NCBI RefSeq assembly: GCF_016587415.1
Contig: NZ_BNJI01000002.1
Span: 1,116,001 to 1,180,000, forward strand
Length of the DNA: 64,000 nt
Origin: Ktedonobacter sp. SOSP1-85
Lineage (GTDB): Bacteria > Chloroflexota > Ktedonobacteria > Ktedonobacterales > Ktedonobacteraceae
Direction of reading: 5' to 3'
A model generated the notes under the pieces. That model did no database searches. It was given only the letters and a program-made list of their open reading frames with translations, and was not told the DNA's origin. A program made the position numbers and the translations under genes. Below are positions 35,227 through 43,053 of the stretch, piece by piece; position 1 is the first letter of the stretch; each line of letters opens with the position of its first letter.

Positions 35227-37019
35227 GCCAGTAGTTCCTCCGGGTGAGTCATCTGTAGTAGCCGGGCATAGCGCGAGGCGGGATCTCCCGCCAGGTCGGC
35301 ACGCGCGCCATACTCTACTATCTGACCGGCCTCCAGAACCATGATGCGCTCAACGCGCTCCACTGTTGAGAGGCGATGGGCGATAATAAGCGCGGTACGC
35401 CCACGCAGTAAGCGCTCGGTTGCCTGGGTGATGAGCCGCTCGGTCGCGGGATCCAGGCGCGAGGTGGCCTCGTCCAGAATAATTAGTTGGGGATCCTTGA
35501 GAAAGACGCGGATACAGGCCAGGAGCTGAGCTTCGCCAGCCGAGAGGCCCGCGCCGTTGCTTGCAAGTGGTGTATCAAGCCCATTTGGCAAGCGGGTATA
35601 CCAATCGTATAGGCCTAATTGTGTGATGGCTGCGAGGATACGCTCGTCGTCGATCCGCTCATCGAAGAAGGTCAGGTTCTCGCGCAATGTGGCACGGAAG
35701 AGCTGCACCTCCTGAGTGACGAGTCCTACACGTTGGCGCAGGTCCTCTAGCCTTGCCTGGCGCAGATTCTGTCCTCCCAGGCAAACGCTGCCAACCACTG
35801 GATCATAGAAGCGCGTCAGCAGCCGTGTGAGCGAGGTCTTGCCGCTACCACTACGCCCGATCAGGCCTACGACCATCCCGGCTGGCACCTCAAATGAGAT
35901 GGCGCGCAGTACTGGTTGGGCTGACTCATAGTGAAAGGTGACCTCTTCAAAGGCAATGTCCAGGGCGCCGGTAGGGAAGCTTACGCCGGGACCATCTGGA
36001 ACCTGGCTGGCGGTATGATAGATTTCGTTGATGCGCTCAATGCTGGCTGTAACCTCCTGAAGGGCGCTAAACTGTTCTGTTAATTCAAAGGTATAGTCGA
36101 GCATGAGCGAGTTGTAGCTCAGGAGGAGCACAAGCGTTCCAAGCGTGATTGTGCCATGCACGAAGAGGTAGACACTGATGATGAGCACAACAATCATGCT
36201 CACCACCTCGATTGCTAGCCCGGAGATCTCAAAACTGGTCCAGTAGAAGGTGCGCTTGAGCTCAGCGGTGTTCTCCTGGCGCTGCAATTGTACATAGCGC
36301 CGCAGAATATAGGGCGCCGCTCCGCTGGAGGCGATATCCTCCAGGCTAGCAAGCAGCTCTCCCCAGAAGCCGCTTAAGGCTGCCTCCGCCTGCTGGTGTT
36401 TCTTATAGTATGGAATAGCAAATTTCTGGATGCGTACATAGGCAAAGATACTGATAACAAGGTAGGCGCCCATGACGATGCTCAACCACGCGTTCTCCCG
36501 TGCCATAAGGACCAGGATACCCAGGACGAGCAGGGCATTGCCCAGCACAAGAACCATAAAGCGCGAGAAGAAGTTCGCCAGCGCGTCAACATTGCCATCG
36601 ACGCGCTCGATAAGCTCGCCCGGTGTATAGCGGCTGTGGAAGGCGCGATCCAGGTTCAGGCAGTGGCGTGTGAGATCCTCGCGCAGCCAGTTGGTGGCGC
36701 GCCAGCCGACATCCTCGCAAAAGTAGGCCGCGAGGGCGGAGACGAGGCGACCGCCTATCGCCACGCCCAGGTAGAGCAGGGCTGTAAGCGTGAGTACCTG
36801 CTGCGTGGCGCCGTGTTGAAAGGTGTCGATAAAGACGCGGATGATCTGGGGTCCCAGCAATTGCATGGCGATGCTAGCGAAGAGCAGGAGCGCCATCACG
36901 GCGACTCTCAGACGCTGTGGCCCGAGATACGTTCGCAAGAGTGTAAGGTACTGGCGCGATGTGATGCGTGGCGGTGAGTTGCGTGCCTTGAGCGACAGTA
37001 AAAACTGCCAGAGCTTCAT
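35223..37019 (-). CDS. ABC exporter half-transporter, partner subunit
   Basis: The 598-residue protein has six membrane helices (about 20-330) and an ATPase with Walker A GRSGSGKTS, a signature reading LSAGE instead of LSGGQ, and a normal Walker B LIILDEATSRLD. With the partner's FDD, both defects fall in the same composite ATP site, leaving one canonical site (this Walker B with the partner's LSGGQ). The ATG at 37019 has GGAGG 7 bases before it; a longer frame starts at 37085. There is no N-terminal C39 peptidase. Confidence 0.9.
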   Translation of the reverse strand: MKLWQFLLSLKARNSPPRITSRQYLTLLRTYLGPQRLRVAVMALLLFASIAMQLLGPQIIRVFIDTFQHGATQQVLTLTALLYLGVAIGGRLVSALAAYFCEDVGWRATNWLREDLTRHCLNLDRAFHSRYTPGELIERVDGNVDALANFFSRFMVLVLGNALLVLGILVLMARENAWLSIVMGAYLVISIFAYVRIQKFAIPYYKKHQQAEAALSGFWGELLASLEDIASSGAAPYILRRYVQLQRQENTAELKRTFYWTSFEISGLAIEVVSMIVVLIISVYLFVHGTITLGTLVLLLSYNSLMLDYTFELTEQFSALQEVTASIERINEIYHTASQVPDGPGVSFPTGALDIAFEEVTFHYESAQPVLRAISFEVPAGMVVGLIGRSGSGKTSLTRLLTRFYDPVVGSVCLGGQNLRQARLEDLRQRVGLVTQEVQLFRATLRENLTFFDERIDDERILAAITQLGLYDWYTRLPNGLDTPLASNGAGLSAGEAQLLACIRVFLKDPQLIILDEATSRLDPATERLITQATERLLRGRTALIIAHRLSTVERVERIMVLEAGQIVEYGARADLAGDPASRYARLLQMTHPEELLA

Positions 37020-37149
37020 TGGTTGTCCTCCATAAAGGAATACAAGACGCAGACAAGGACAACCGCTGAGGGCAAAAACGCGCAAGGCGCTCCGGGTTCA
37101 GGAAGTGAAGATGAAGGTGTGGAGTTGGTGAGGCCGACATGGCCCATAC

Positions 37150-37200
37150 CATAATATGTAGGCGCGTGCGCTTGCCCCCGAATGGGGGTTAGCAGCGCAA
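37150..37200. repeat. Diverged family B repeat copy
   Basis: AATATGTAGGCGCGTGCGC resembles the TATATGTAGACGCG core of family B, and TAGCAGCG follows after a small inserted hairpin (cccccgaatggggg). The match is partial and is given as a possible decayed copy. Confidence 0.3.
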
Positions 37201-37258
37201 CCACTCATCATCACCGGTCGTACTCGCTGCGTACGCCGGTGAGAAGCGCGATCAGTCG

Positions 37259-37402
37259 CTAATGAGATGGGGTTGACCGCGAAGAATGTGAACAGGCGCA
37301 TGCAGGCAAAAGGGGCAGAGTGATCCCCTGGGCCAGTAGCATGCCATTGCCGCAATGAAGTCCCCCATTTCGTGGTAAGAACTTAATGCAACTGTTCAAC
37401 AT
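37259..37402 (-). CDS. Small Cys-containing peptide upstream of the ABC exporter (candidate exported peptide)
   Basis: An ATG at 37402 with GGAG seven bases before it and a strong promoter 42-69 bases upstream (37444-37471) opens a 47-residue frame starting MLNSCIKFLPRNGGLHCGNG and ending in a Ser/Pro/His-rich tail (CSHSSRSTPSH). It has four cysteines, two as CAC. It is the only gene-like feature in the 552-base gap before the ABC exporter genes and lies 239 bases upstream on the same strand. It may be a substrate peptide or a leader peptide; no modification enzyme is nearby. Without homologues this stays uncertain. Confidence 0.4.
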   Translation of the reverse strand: MLNSCIKFLPRNGGLHCGNGMLLAQGITLPLLPACACSHSSRSTPSH

Positions 37403-37443
37403 TTTTACTTCTCCAAACACTAATACATGATGTATAACGCAAG

Positions 37444-37471
37444 TGTATATGCAAAAATATAATATTGTCAA
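37444..37471 (-). promoter_or_regulatory. Sigma-70-type promoter for the peptide/ABC exporter region
   Basis: On the minus strand TTGACA (37466-37471) and TATACA (37444-37449) are separated by 16 bases in an AT-rich stretch. Transcription would start near 37437, about 35 bases before the peptide ATG. Confidence 0.6.
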
Positions 37472-37509
37472 GTGGTTATTTCGGGAATTATCAGCGTATA
37501 TTGACCGAA

Positions 37510-37559
37510 AGTAGCCGCGTACGCCAGTAGCGGGCCCGCTACTGGCGTACGCGGCTACT
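37510..37559. terminator. Loop-less perfect palindrome, family A copy 1
   Basis: Two 25-base arms meet without a loop at 37534/37535. The arm core GTAGCCGCGTACGCCAGTAG recurs at 49291-49352 and, degenerate, at 50600-50654. It lies 13 bases after the stop of the GH127 gene. Confidence 0.85.
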
Positions 37560-37571
37560 GTGGTAGGCCTG

Positions 37572-39518
37572 CTAGCGGCTATTGGGATGGGCCTTGATAT
37601 GCTCATCCAGGGGGAGCCAGACTTGCATGGGGCCAGCTTCGCGGTTGGCCCAGGCGTAGTAGGGGATGGCGGTGAGCTGGACCGGGCGATAGCGTTGTTG
37701 CTTGCCCTGGTTATGGGGGCGATAGAGTTGTCCCTGCCAGCCTTCTGAGACCTGCTCGTAGGCCTGGGTATGTAGGGTCACGATCCCGCCCAGGAGCTGA
37801 TCTTGCTTTTTGGATTTCCACTGAGTCTGGCCTGGAAGGACAATATCCCATACATCGACGGAGCCGTGATCGGCTTGCTCAAGGCAGTAGACCAGGGGGC
37901 CGCGAACGATGGCGACGCGGCCACGGTTGCTGGTAACATGGGGATGGCTCTCCAGGAGGCGAACTTCCAGGGGCAGGACTATTGTGATCTCATCGCCTGG
38001 CTGCCAGGTACGTTTGAGCTGGACATAAGTTCCTGGCTTGACGGCAAGCCCCTCGACAGGCTGCTGGTTGACCTGGATCTGGGCGCCTGTCGCCCAGGAG
38101 GGTATGCGCACAAAGAGGGCAAAGGTCTGAGGCTCCTGCATCTGGAGCTTGACGCCAATCTCTTCATCCCAGGGATAGTTCGTTTGCTGTTCGACGGTAA
38201 TGGTCTCTCCGCTGGTCAGGGGAATCTGAGCGGTGTTGCTGGCGTAGAGATGCAACCAGATGCCCTCCTCCGAGGTGCTGTAGAAATAGCCGGGGAGCGA
38301 GGCGAGCAGGCGCGCGATATTGGGGGGGCAACAGGCCGTGTCAAACCAGGGCTGGCGGCGGTGTTTGCCACGGTCCGCGAGGGGATTCTGGTAAAAGTAG
38401 AGTTTCCCATCGAGCGAGCTACCCGCGATGACGCCATTGTAGAGTGTCTGTTCGATCACATCGGTGAAGCGCGCCTCGGGCCTGGCCTGGAGGAGGCGCC
38501 AGTTCCACATGACGCTGGCGATGGCGGCGCAGGTCTCCGTGTAGGCCCGTTCATTGGGGAGCTCATAGTTCTCACCGAATGCCTCACCCTCCCAGCGTGA
38601 TCCCACGCCGCCTGTCACATACGTCTTGCGTTCCGTGAGATTCTGCCAGAGGGCCTCTTGCACGTGGTCAAGGGCCGCTTCCCCTGTCTCAAGATAGGCG
38701 TCGGTTACCCCTGCGTAGAGGTAGAGGGCGCGCACGGCGTGTCCCACGACTTCCTGCTGCTCGCGTACCGGTAGATGATCCTGGCAATAGGGGGAGCCTT
38801 TGAGGACAGGCGGCTTCTGACCACGCTGGTCGATGAAGAACTGCGCCTGTTGCAGGTAACGTGGCTCGCCCGTCTCGCGGGCCAGCTCGACCAGGGCCAG
38901 CTCAATTTCGGGATGCCCACAGGTTCCCGGGCGTCCCTGGGGACCAAAGACCGAGGCGATATTATCGGCCACGCGAGTCGCCACATCGAGCAGGCTGGTC
39001 TTGCCAGTTGCCCGGTGGTGCGCGACCGCAGCCTGGAGAAGATGGCCCGCGCAGTAGAGTTCATGCAGATCCGTGAGATTGCTCCAGCGCTCGGCCTGGC
39101 GCTCAAAGGTAAAGTAGGTGTTTAGATAGCCGTCATCATCCTGAGCTGAGGCGATAAGCGCGATCACCTCGTCAAGCTGCTGCTCTAAGCGTGCATCGAG
39201 AGTCTGAGCGAGCGTCCAGGAGGCCGCCTCCACCCATTTGTAGACATCGGAGTCGTTGTAAAATATACCCCTGAATGGAATCGAGTTATCTCCAGCCGCC
39301 CGGCGAAAATTATCGAGTCGCCCGGTACGCGCGGATAGTTCGTATTGCTGTGGAAGCGTCACGGTCTGATTAATATCACGGCGTGGCTGCCAGAACGTAT
39401 CCGTAAGCCGTACGTTGCTCAGGCTAACCGGGTGTAATCTGGCCTGTGGACTGCGCCGAGTATCGACAACAAAAGCGGTATCCTGTTGCTGTGGGTTGGA
39501 ATGACGGCTAAAAGTCAT
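37572..39518 (-). CDS. Glycoside hydrolase family 127 beta-L-arabinofuranosidase
   Basis: The roughly 648-residue protein is a GH127 (former DUF1680) enzyme that removes beta-L-arabinofuranose from plant glycans or glycoproteins. The zinc/thiolate site is visible: GEAFGENYELP with the acid Glu, YTETCAA with Glu and Cys ligands, and FDTACCPPN with the Cys nucleophile and its neighbour. It has no signal peptide, so it works on imported sugars. A TTG three codons upstream of the ATG is an alternative start. No sugar transporter is adjacent. Confidence 0.92.
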   Translation of the reverse strand: MTFSRHSNPQQQDTAFVVDTRRSPQARLHPVSLSNVRLTDTFWQPRRDINQTVTLPQQYELSARTGRLDNFRRAAGDNSIPFRGIFYNDSDVYKWVEAASWTLAQTLDARLEQQLDEVIALIASAQDDDGYLNTYFTFERQAERWSNLTDLHELYCAGHLLQAAVAHHRATGKTSLLDVATRVADNIASVFGPQGRPGTCGHPEIELALVELARETGEPRYLQQAQFFIDQRGQKPPVLKGSPYCQDHLPVREQQEVVGHAVRALYLYAGVTDAYLETGEAALDHVQEALWQNLTERKTYVTGGVGSRWEGEAFGENYELPNERAYTETCAAIASVMWNWRLLQARPEARFTDVIEQTLYNGVIAGSSLDGKLYFYQNPLADRGKHRRQPWFDTACCPPNIARLLASLPGYFYSTSEEGIWLHLYASNTAQIPLTSGETITVEQQTNYPWDEEIGVKLQMQEPQTFALFVRIPSWATGAQIQVNQQPVEGLAVKPGTYVQLKRTWQPGDEITIVLPLEVRLLESHPHVTSNRGRVAIVRGPLVYCLEQADHGSVDVWDIVLPGQTQWKSKKQDQLLGGIVTLHTQAYEQVSEGWQGQLYRPHNQGKQQRYRPVQLTAIPYYAWANREAGPMQVWLPLDEHIKAHPNSR

Positions 39519-39570
39519 TGTGGGCAAGAGCCTTTCTGGTTATGAGATCCACCAAGTAGGTGCCAACGCT

Positions 39571-39656
39571 GCTAGAGCACGCGTTTACATACCATGATAC
39601 GACATTCTCTGTCCCATCATATATAGACGTGTGCTCTAGCTGCGTCGTGCTACTCT
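39571..39656. repeat. Family B repeat copy with inverted repeat
   Basis: Arms GCTAGAGCACGCGTTTACATA (39571-39591) and its near-complement at 39620-39640 differ at three positions. The right part, TATATAGACG then CTCTAGCTGCGTCGTGC, parallels the family B copies at 25140 and 32950. It lies between the GH127 start and the stop of the small membrane protein gene. Confidence 0.5.
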
Positions 39657-40115
39657 TTACTGTTGCATGGGTGGCAATTGCTCAGGATATTGAGCCTCGG
39701 GGGCTTCGTGTGGCTGAGGCTGAGCTGAATTCTGCGAAGGATAGTAGTATTGTTGCCCGCCTTCCTGATAGTTTTCTGGTGGAGCCTGGTAGCCCTGGTC
39801 ATATGGCTGGTAGTAGGGTTGCTGCTCTGCTGACTCGGCGGGTGCCTGGTTGAATTGTTGGGGAGGCATGTATGGCTGTTGATAGTTCATGCCTCTATTG
39901 CGACTGGACATGAAGAGGCCCGCCCCGATCAACAGGAGGACGAGCACGCCCAGGCCGAAGAGTATTGTCGAGAGGTGGTGTGTAAAGTAGACGACGGCGA
40001 TGATGATAAACACGATGCCGAGCCAGCCACCCCTGGACCGTCTATAGCTTCGCCTGTAGGCGCGCCTGGCGTTCCTGGCCGCTCTCCGCGCGTCTCTTGG
40101 ATCTCCATATTGCAT
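39657..40115 (-). CDS. Small membrane protein with Pro/Gln/Tyr-rich tail
   Basis: The 152-residue protein has an Arg-rich N-terminus (ARRAYRRSYRRSRGG), two adjacent hydrophobic segments (about residues 32-50 and 53-70) and a low-complexity tail rich in Pro, Gln and Tyr with PENYQEGGQQYYYP. Tails with NYQEG also occur in the protein at 51976-52665. No family is recognised. Such tails often mediate self-assembly or cell-surface interaction, but that is not shown here. Confidence 0.7.
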   Translation of the reverse strand: MQYGDPRDARRAARNARRAYRRSYRRSRGGWLGIVFIIIAVVYFTHHLSTILFGLGVLVLLLIGAGLFMSSRNRGMNYQQPYMPPQQFNQAPAESAEQQPYYQPYDQGYQAPPENYQEGGQQYYYPSQNSAQPQPHEAPEAQYPEQLPPMQQ

Positions 40116-40243
40116 GAATGTGCCTGCTTTCCTCTATGATGGGTTGGGCTTCAACGCTTGACCCTAGAATTCTATGATTTTGATACCTTTATTACCAGGA
40201 ATACGAATGTCTCGCGCTTTGGTTGTGTATGGGGGCGTCACTT

Positions 40244-40317
40244 TCGCGCCTGCGGCGCAGGTTTTGTTGGTGTAGTGCGTAGTGGCAGCCGCAGGCTGCC
40301 ACTACGCACTACACCAA
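40244..40317. terminator. Perfect palindrome with adjoining GCGCC-tgc-GGCGC hairpin
   Basis: Perfect 24-bp arms (40267-40290, 40294-40317) enclose gca. A short hairpin TCGCGCCTGCGGCGC (40244-40258) stands beside it, as at 56194. The palindrome starts 5 bases after the stop of the methyltransferase gene. Confidence 0.8.
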
Positions 40318-40322
40318 GCCTC

Positions 40323-41120
40323 TTATACCTTGCGAGCGACGATAAAGAAGGTGTGGAAGGGAATGTCGAGCATGCCATCACGTTCAAAGATGCGCTGAAT
40401 TTCAACGAGCTTATCAAAGTAGGCGTTGATGGAGAAATTGGGTACCTCCCAGGGAATGGCCTTGAGATAGTAGACAAAGGCGCCCAGGTCGAGAAAACGC
40501 GTGATATGAAAGTGCTCATGCTGCTCTATAATCTGCCAGCCGTGTGCACGCAACTCATGTGTGGCATACTCCAGGTTCCAGGCGGGTTTGTGGGGTGTGC
40601 CCTCGTAGGAGAGCAGTTCCTTCTGGCGTCCGAGTAACTCATGGATGAGCACATTGGCCTGATCGCCAACCTGCTGCGTGATGAAGCGCTGACCCGGTTT
40701 TAAGACGCGCAACACCTCGCGTGGATCGTAGCTCCCATGGCGATTGATAATAAGCTCCAGCATATTGTCGGCGAAGGGCAGTGTTTCGTCATCCACGGCA
40801 TAGACGGTGGCCCCCAGGGGATCAAGGAGCCGATGGGCCATGGCGAGATTTGGTGCGTAGCCCTCCGTGGCATAGGCATGTGGTATAGGATATTGCTTGA
40901 GCAGCTCGGCGAACTTCTCGCCACCACCGGTACGCATGTCGAGAATGGATTGTGTCTGCTGCATGGCGGTTTGTACAGCCCTGATATAGTCCCACGCCTT
41001 AGGTTGGGTCGATACATCTACCCTTCTGCCATCCAGGTACGACCAGTCCCAGTAGTCGAAGTGGTGGTTGTATTCGGAGACGAGGTAATCATAAAGGGCC
41101 TGGGTGTCGCTGTCTCGCAT
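40323..41120 (-). CDS. Class I SAM-dependent methyltransferase
   Basis: The 265-residue protein has a Rossmann methyltransferase core: motif I variant SILDMRTGGGEKFAELL, acidic motif II YAVDDETLPF, and motif post I LELIINRHGSYDPREVLRVL. A long C-terminal region (LEYATHELRAHGWQIIEQ) is typical of UbiE-like small-molecule methyltransferases. The ATG at 41120 has AGGAG at an 8-base spacing. It stands alone behind a 349-base leader with mutually exclusive hairpins, which suggests regulated read-through. Confidence 0.85.
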   Translation of the reverse strand: MRDSDTQALYDYLVSEYNHHFDYWDWSYLDGRRVDVSTQPKAWDYIRAVQTAMQQTQSILDMRTGGGEKFAELLKQYPIPHAYATEGYAPNLAMAHRLLDPLGATVYAVDDETLPFADNMLELIINRHGSYDPREVLRVLKPGQRFITQQVGDQANVLIHELLGRQKELLSYEGTPHKPAWNLEYATHELRAHGWQIIEQHEHFHITRFLDLGAFVYYLKAIPWEVPNFSINAYFDKLVEIQRIFERDGMLDIPFHTFFIVARKV

Positions 41121-41469
41121 GCTGATTTCTCCTTGCAATTTGCAATGTTAATGTTGACAAAAAAGACCGTGGACATCTTGCCCACGGTCTTGCTGAGAGA
41201 CACAAGCCGGCCCCAAAAACGCAGAAGGCCGTGGGCAACTTTTTTCGCCCACGGCCTATGTCTACCTGACTGCTACGCGCTTTTGCTTCTCAACAACAAA
41301 GCATGGCTAAAAAAAGGCAGAGTGCGGCCATGGGCGGGAAGCTGGTTACCCTGTGTGGTTGTACCATGGATACCTGGCGTCTGCGCAGGTATTTCGCCGC
41401 TGAAGGCCATCTGTAAAAACTACCTTTCTTGAGAACAACCCCTCTCCTTGCTATATATAGAGAAGAGCA
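41121..41469 (-). promoter_or_regulatory. Attenuator-like 5' leader of the methyltransferase gene
   Basis: Read on the minus strand, the leader runs from a promoter near 41476-41504 to the gene. A terminator is visible: arms AAGACCGTGG and CCACGGTCTT (41163-41172, 41182-41191) followed by a T-run at 41164-41157. Upstream is a second hairpin (41226-41236 with 41247-41257, stem GGCCGTGGGC). The right arm of the upstream hairpin can pair 13 of 14 bases with the left arm of the terminator, a classic antiterminator choice. Before it lies about 150 bases with further stems (ATACCTG/CAGGTAT). No known riboswitch class is recognised. Confidence 0.55.
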
Positions 41470-41475
41470 TATAGA

Positions 41476-41504
41476 GCTTAACATGCTAAATATATTACTG
41501 TCAA
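41476..41504 (-). promoter_or_regulatory. Promoter of the methyltransferase leader
   Basis: On the minus strand TTGACA (41499-41504) is followed after 17 bases by TTAAGC (41476-41481), with an upstream TG that could extend the -10. The -10 is weak, so confidence is moderate. Confidence 0.4.
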
Positions 41505-41533
41505 TGCGAAAAGATAGCTAGCGTGGCTATTTC

Positions 41534-41563
41534 TTGACATTCTTTTATCCCTACCCCTATACT
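41534..41563 (+). promoter_or_regulatory. Promoter of the lipoprotein gene
   Basis: TTGACA (41534-41539) and TATACT (41558-41563) are spaced 18 bases apart, giving a leader of about 167 bases before the ATG at 41737. It is back to back with the methyltransferase leader promoter. Confidence 0.6.
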
Positions 41564-41736
41564 ATCTATAGGTAATGATCTAAAAAGTATTTTAGTAATT
41601 ACTGTTTTTCCCTCGAGATTTGATTGTTATTCAGGTTCTCCTCTTATTAATCTCCTGGGATGCTAGAATGTTTGTGTGCAGGGGGAATTTGCATAATATT
41701 TAATTATTGGCTTGTAGCGAATAAAGGAGTGTTCGT

Positions 41737-42492
41737 ATGCCTTCGTCAATGTATAGACAAAAGCTGTATTTCGCTTATACTCCCTGGCATCGGCGGCGCT
41801 TTATATGTAGCCTCTTCTTTGTCTGCCTCATGGTGGTATTGGCTGCCTGCTCTGGCGGTCCCACAACCAGTTCGGATTCAGGAACGCAGCCCACTTCTCA
41901 GGCGCTCACGCCTACGCCGCATAAAGGGCCAGCGGCCGGAACGATACTCTACAAGGCTGATTGGACGCGTGGTATTGCGGGCTGGGAGGGGGCCACGGGT
42001 TGGCAGGTCCAGCATGGAGAGCTTTATTCTAAAAGTGATGAGGATGATGTGCTTACCATGCCCTTTGTTTCCCCTACAACTATGTATGCTGTAGAGGTTC
42101 ACATTCAGGTTATGCATTATAACGCGCCCAACGGTGGTAGCTTCAGTTTCTTTGCGCCGCATAATGGGGCAATTGATGGCTATAATGCCGGGGCGAGTAA
42201 TCTGCTCTCCAAGTTGCCGACCATTGGGGGCCTTCATCCCCAACTCCAAGCTATGATTGATCCGCCTGCCAACGCGATACAGAGCCAGCCTCCCTTTGAT
42301 TATGATCCGCGCATGGAGCCACATGTCTACAGGCTGGAGATTCGCGATAACATCTTAGAGTTTTTCGCCGATGGCGTAAAGGCCTTTACTGTGGGCAGCG
42401 CATCCTCGCCCAATCTCTCTCAAGGACCACTGCATATCAAGTCACATGGCATCACCCTGCGTGTCAGCAGCCTGACAATCACCGCTTTATAG
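41737..42492 (+). CDS. Putative lipoprotein with concanavalin-like domain
   Basis: The 251-residue protein has a signal peptide with a basic start (YTPWHRRRF), a hydrophobic core and a lipobox VLAAC near residue 38, so it should be lipid-anchored outside the membrane. A Ser/Thr/Pro linker follows, then a beta-rich domain (about residues 68-250: LYKADWTRGIAGWEGATGWQ to LRVSSLTITAL) resembling DUF1080/LamG-type jelly-roll folds. AAAGGAG precedes the ATG. It may bind a glycan; no catalytic residues are clear. Confidence 0.75.
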   Translation: MPSSMYRQKLYFAYTPWHRRRFICSLFFVCLMVVLAACSGGPTTSSDSGTQPTSQALTPTPHKGPAAGTILYKADWTRGIAGWEGATGWQVQHGELYSKSDEDDVLTMPFVSPTTMYAVEVHIQVMHYNAPNGGSFSFFAPHNGAIDGYNAGASNLLSKLPTIGGLHPQLQAMIDPPANAIQSQPPFDYDPRMEPHVYRLEIRDNILEFFADGVKAFTVGSASSPNLSQGPLHIKSHGITLRVSSLTITAL

Positions 42493-42532
42493 GCTTCTTT
42501 TCCGGGCTGGACTCATCAGCTCGCAAGCTCGC

Positions 42533-42601
42533 CACGGGTAAGGGGATGTTGGTGTGAGCAGCGGCAAGGCCGCTGCTCACACCAACATCCCCTTACCCGT
42601 G
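42533..42601. terminator. Perfect palindrome behind the lipoprotein gene
   Basis: Perfect 33-bp arms at 42533-42565 and 42569-42601 enclose aag. It is the longest-armed palindrome of the window and begins 41 bases after the stop codon. Confidence 0.85.
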
Positions 42602-42663
42602 AGCGCCGCAGACACAAGGGATGATATACTCAGGGAGAACTATTTGAGGAAAGAGGCTCTTCT

Positions 42664-43008
42664 ATGGAGTGTTTAAGCTGTCTCAGCCTGAGTGGTGAGC
42701 GTAGTATTTCGCCTGGACCCATTGTCTATGAGGGAACTTACTGGGTGGTCGATCATGCCTATCCTACTATCCACCTTGGTTGGCTGGTAATCCTGCCCAG
42801 GCGCCACGTGGAGGCGCTGCATGAGCTGTCTCGGGAGGAATTTTTGGAGTTGGCTGAGATCCAATATAGGTTGGCCCAGACCATGCACCTGGATAGTTGT
42901 GTGCAGAAAGAATCTCCAACAGTTTACCAAAAGGTAGGAGAACGCCATCAGATGATGGCACCAAGCAGACATTTCTTTGCCATTGACACAGGAGAATACA
43001 TGTTCTAA
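42664..43008 (+). pseudogene. HIT family hydrolase, 5' fragment
   Basis: The frame begins MECLSCLSLSGERS, continues with VVDHAYPTIHLGWLVILPRR and EEFLELAEIQYRLAQTMH, the N-terminal part of a histidine-triad hydrolase, and then loses similarity near base 42905 where the TnpB element begins; the frame runs on to 43008 in element sequence. The active-site histidine triad is missing from this piece and is found at 44331-44528. HIT proteins hydrolyse nucleotide conjugates. The gene is therefore split by the element. Confidence 0.75.
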
Positions 43009-43011
43009 TAT
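42983..43011 (+). promoter_or_regulatory. Promoter of tnpB copy 1
   Basis: TTGACA (42983-42988) and TAATAT (43006-43011) are separated by 17 bases. The second tnpB copy has the same arrangement at the same distance from its start. Confidence 0.6.
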
Positions 43012-43053
43012 AGAGGTATAACGTGTTTTGGTGTAGTGCAAAGGGAAATACCA

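Noticed and set aside
41290..41440. Known riboswitch or T-box in the methyltransferase leader
   Set aside because: The T-box consensus and the cores of the SAM, cobalamin, c-di-GMP and glycine classes were looked for by eye and not found.
41290..41484. Minus-strand 64-codon frame in the methyltransferase leader
   Set aside because: No binding site at its first codon and no protein-like pattern; the stretch is better explained as a structured leader.
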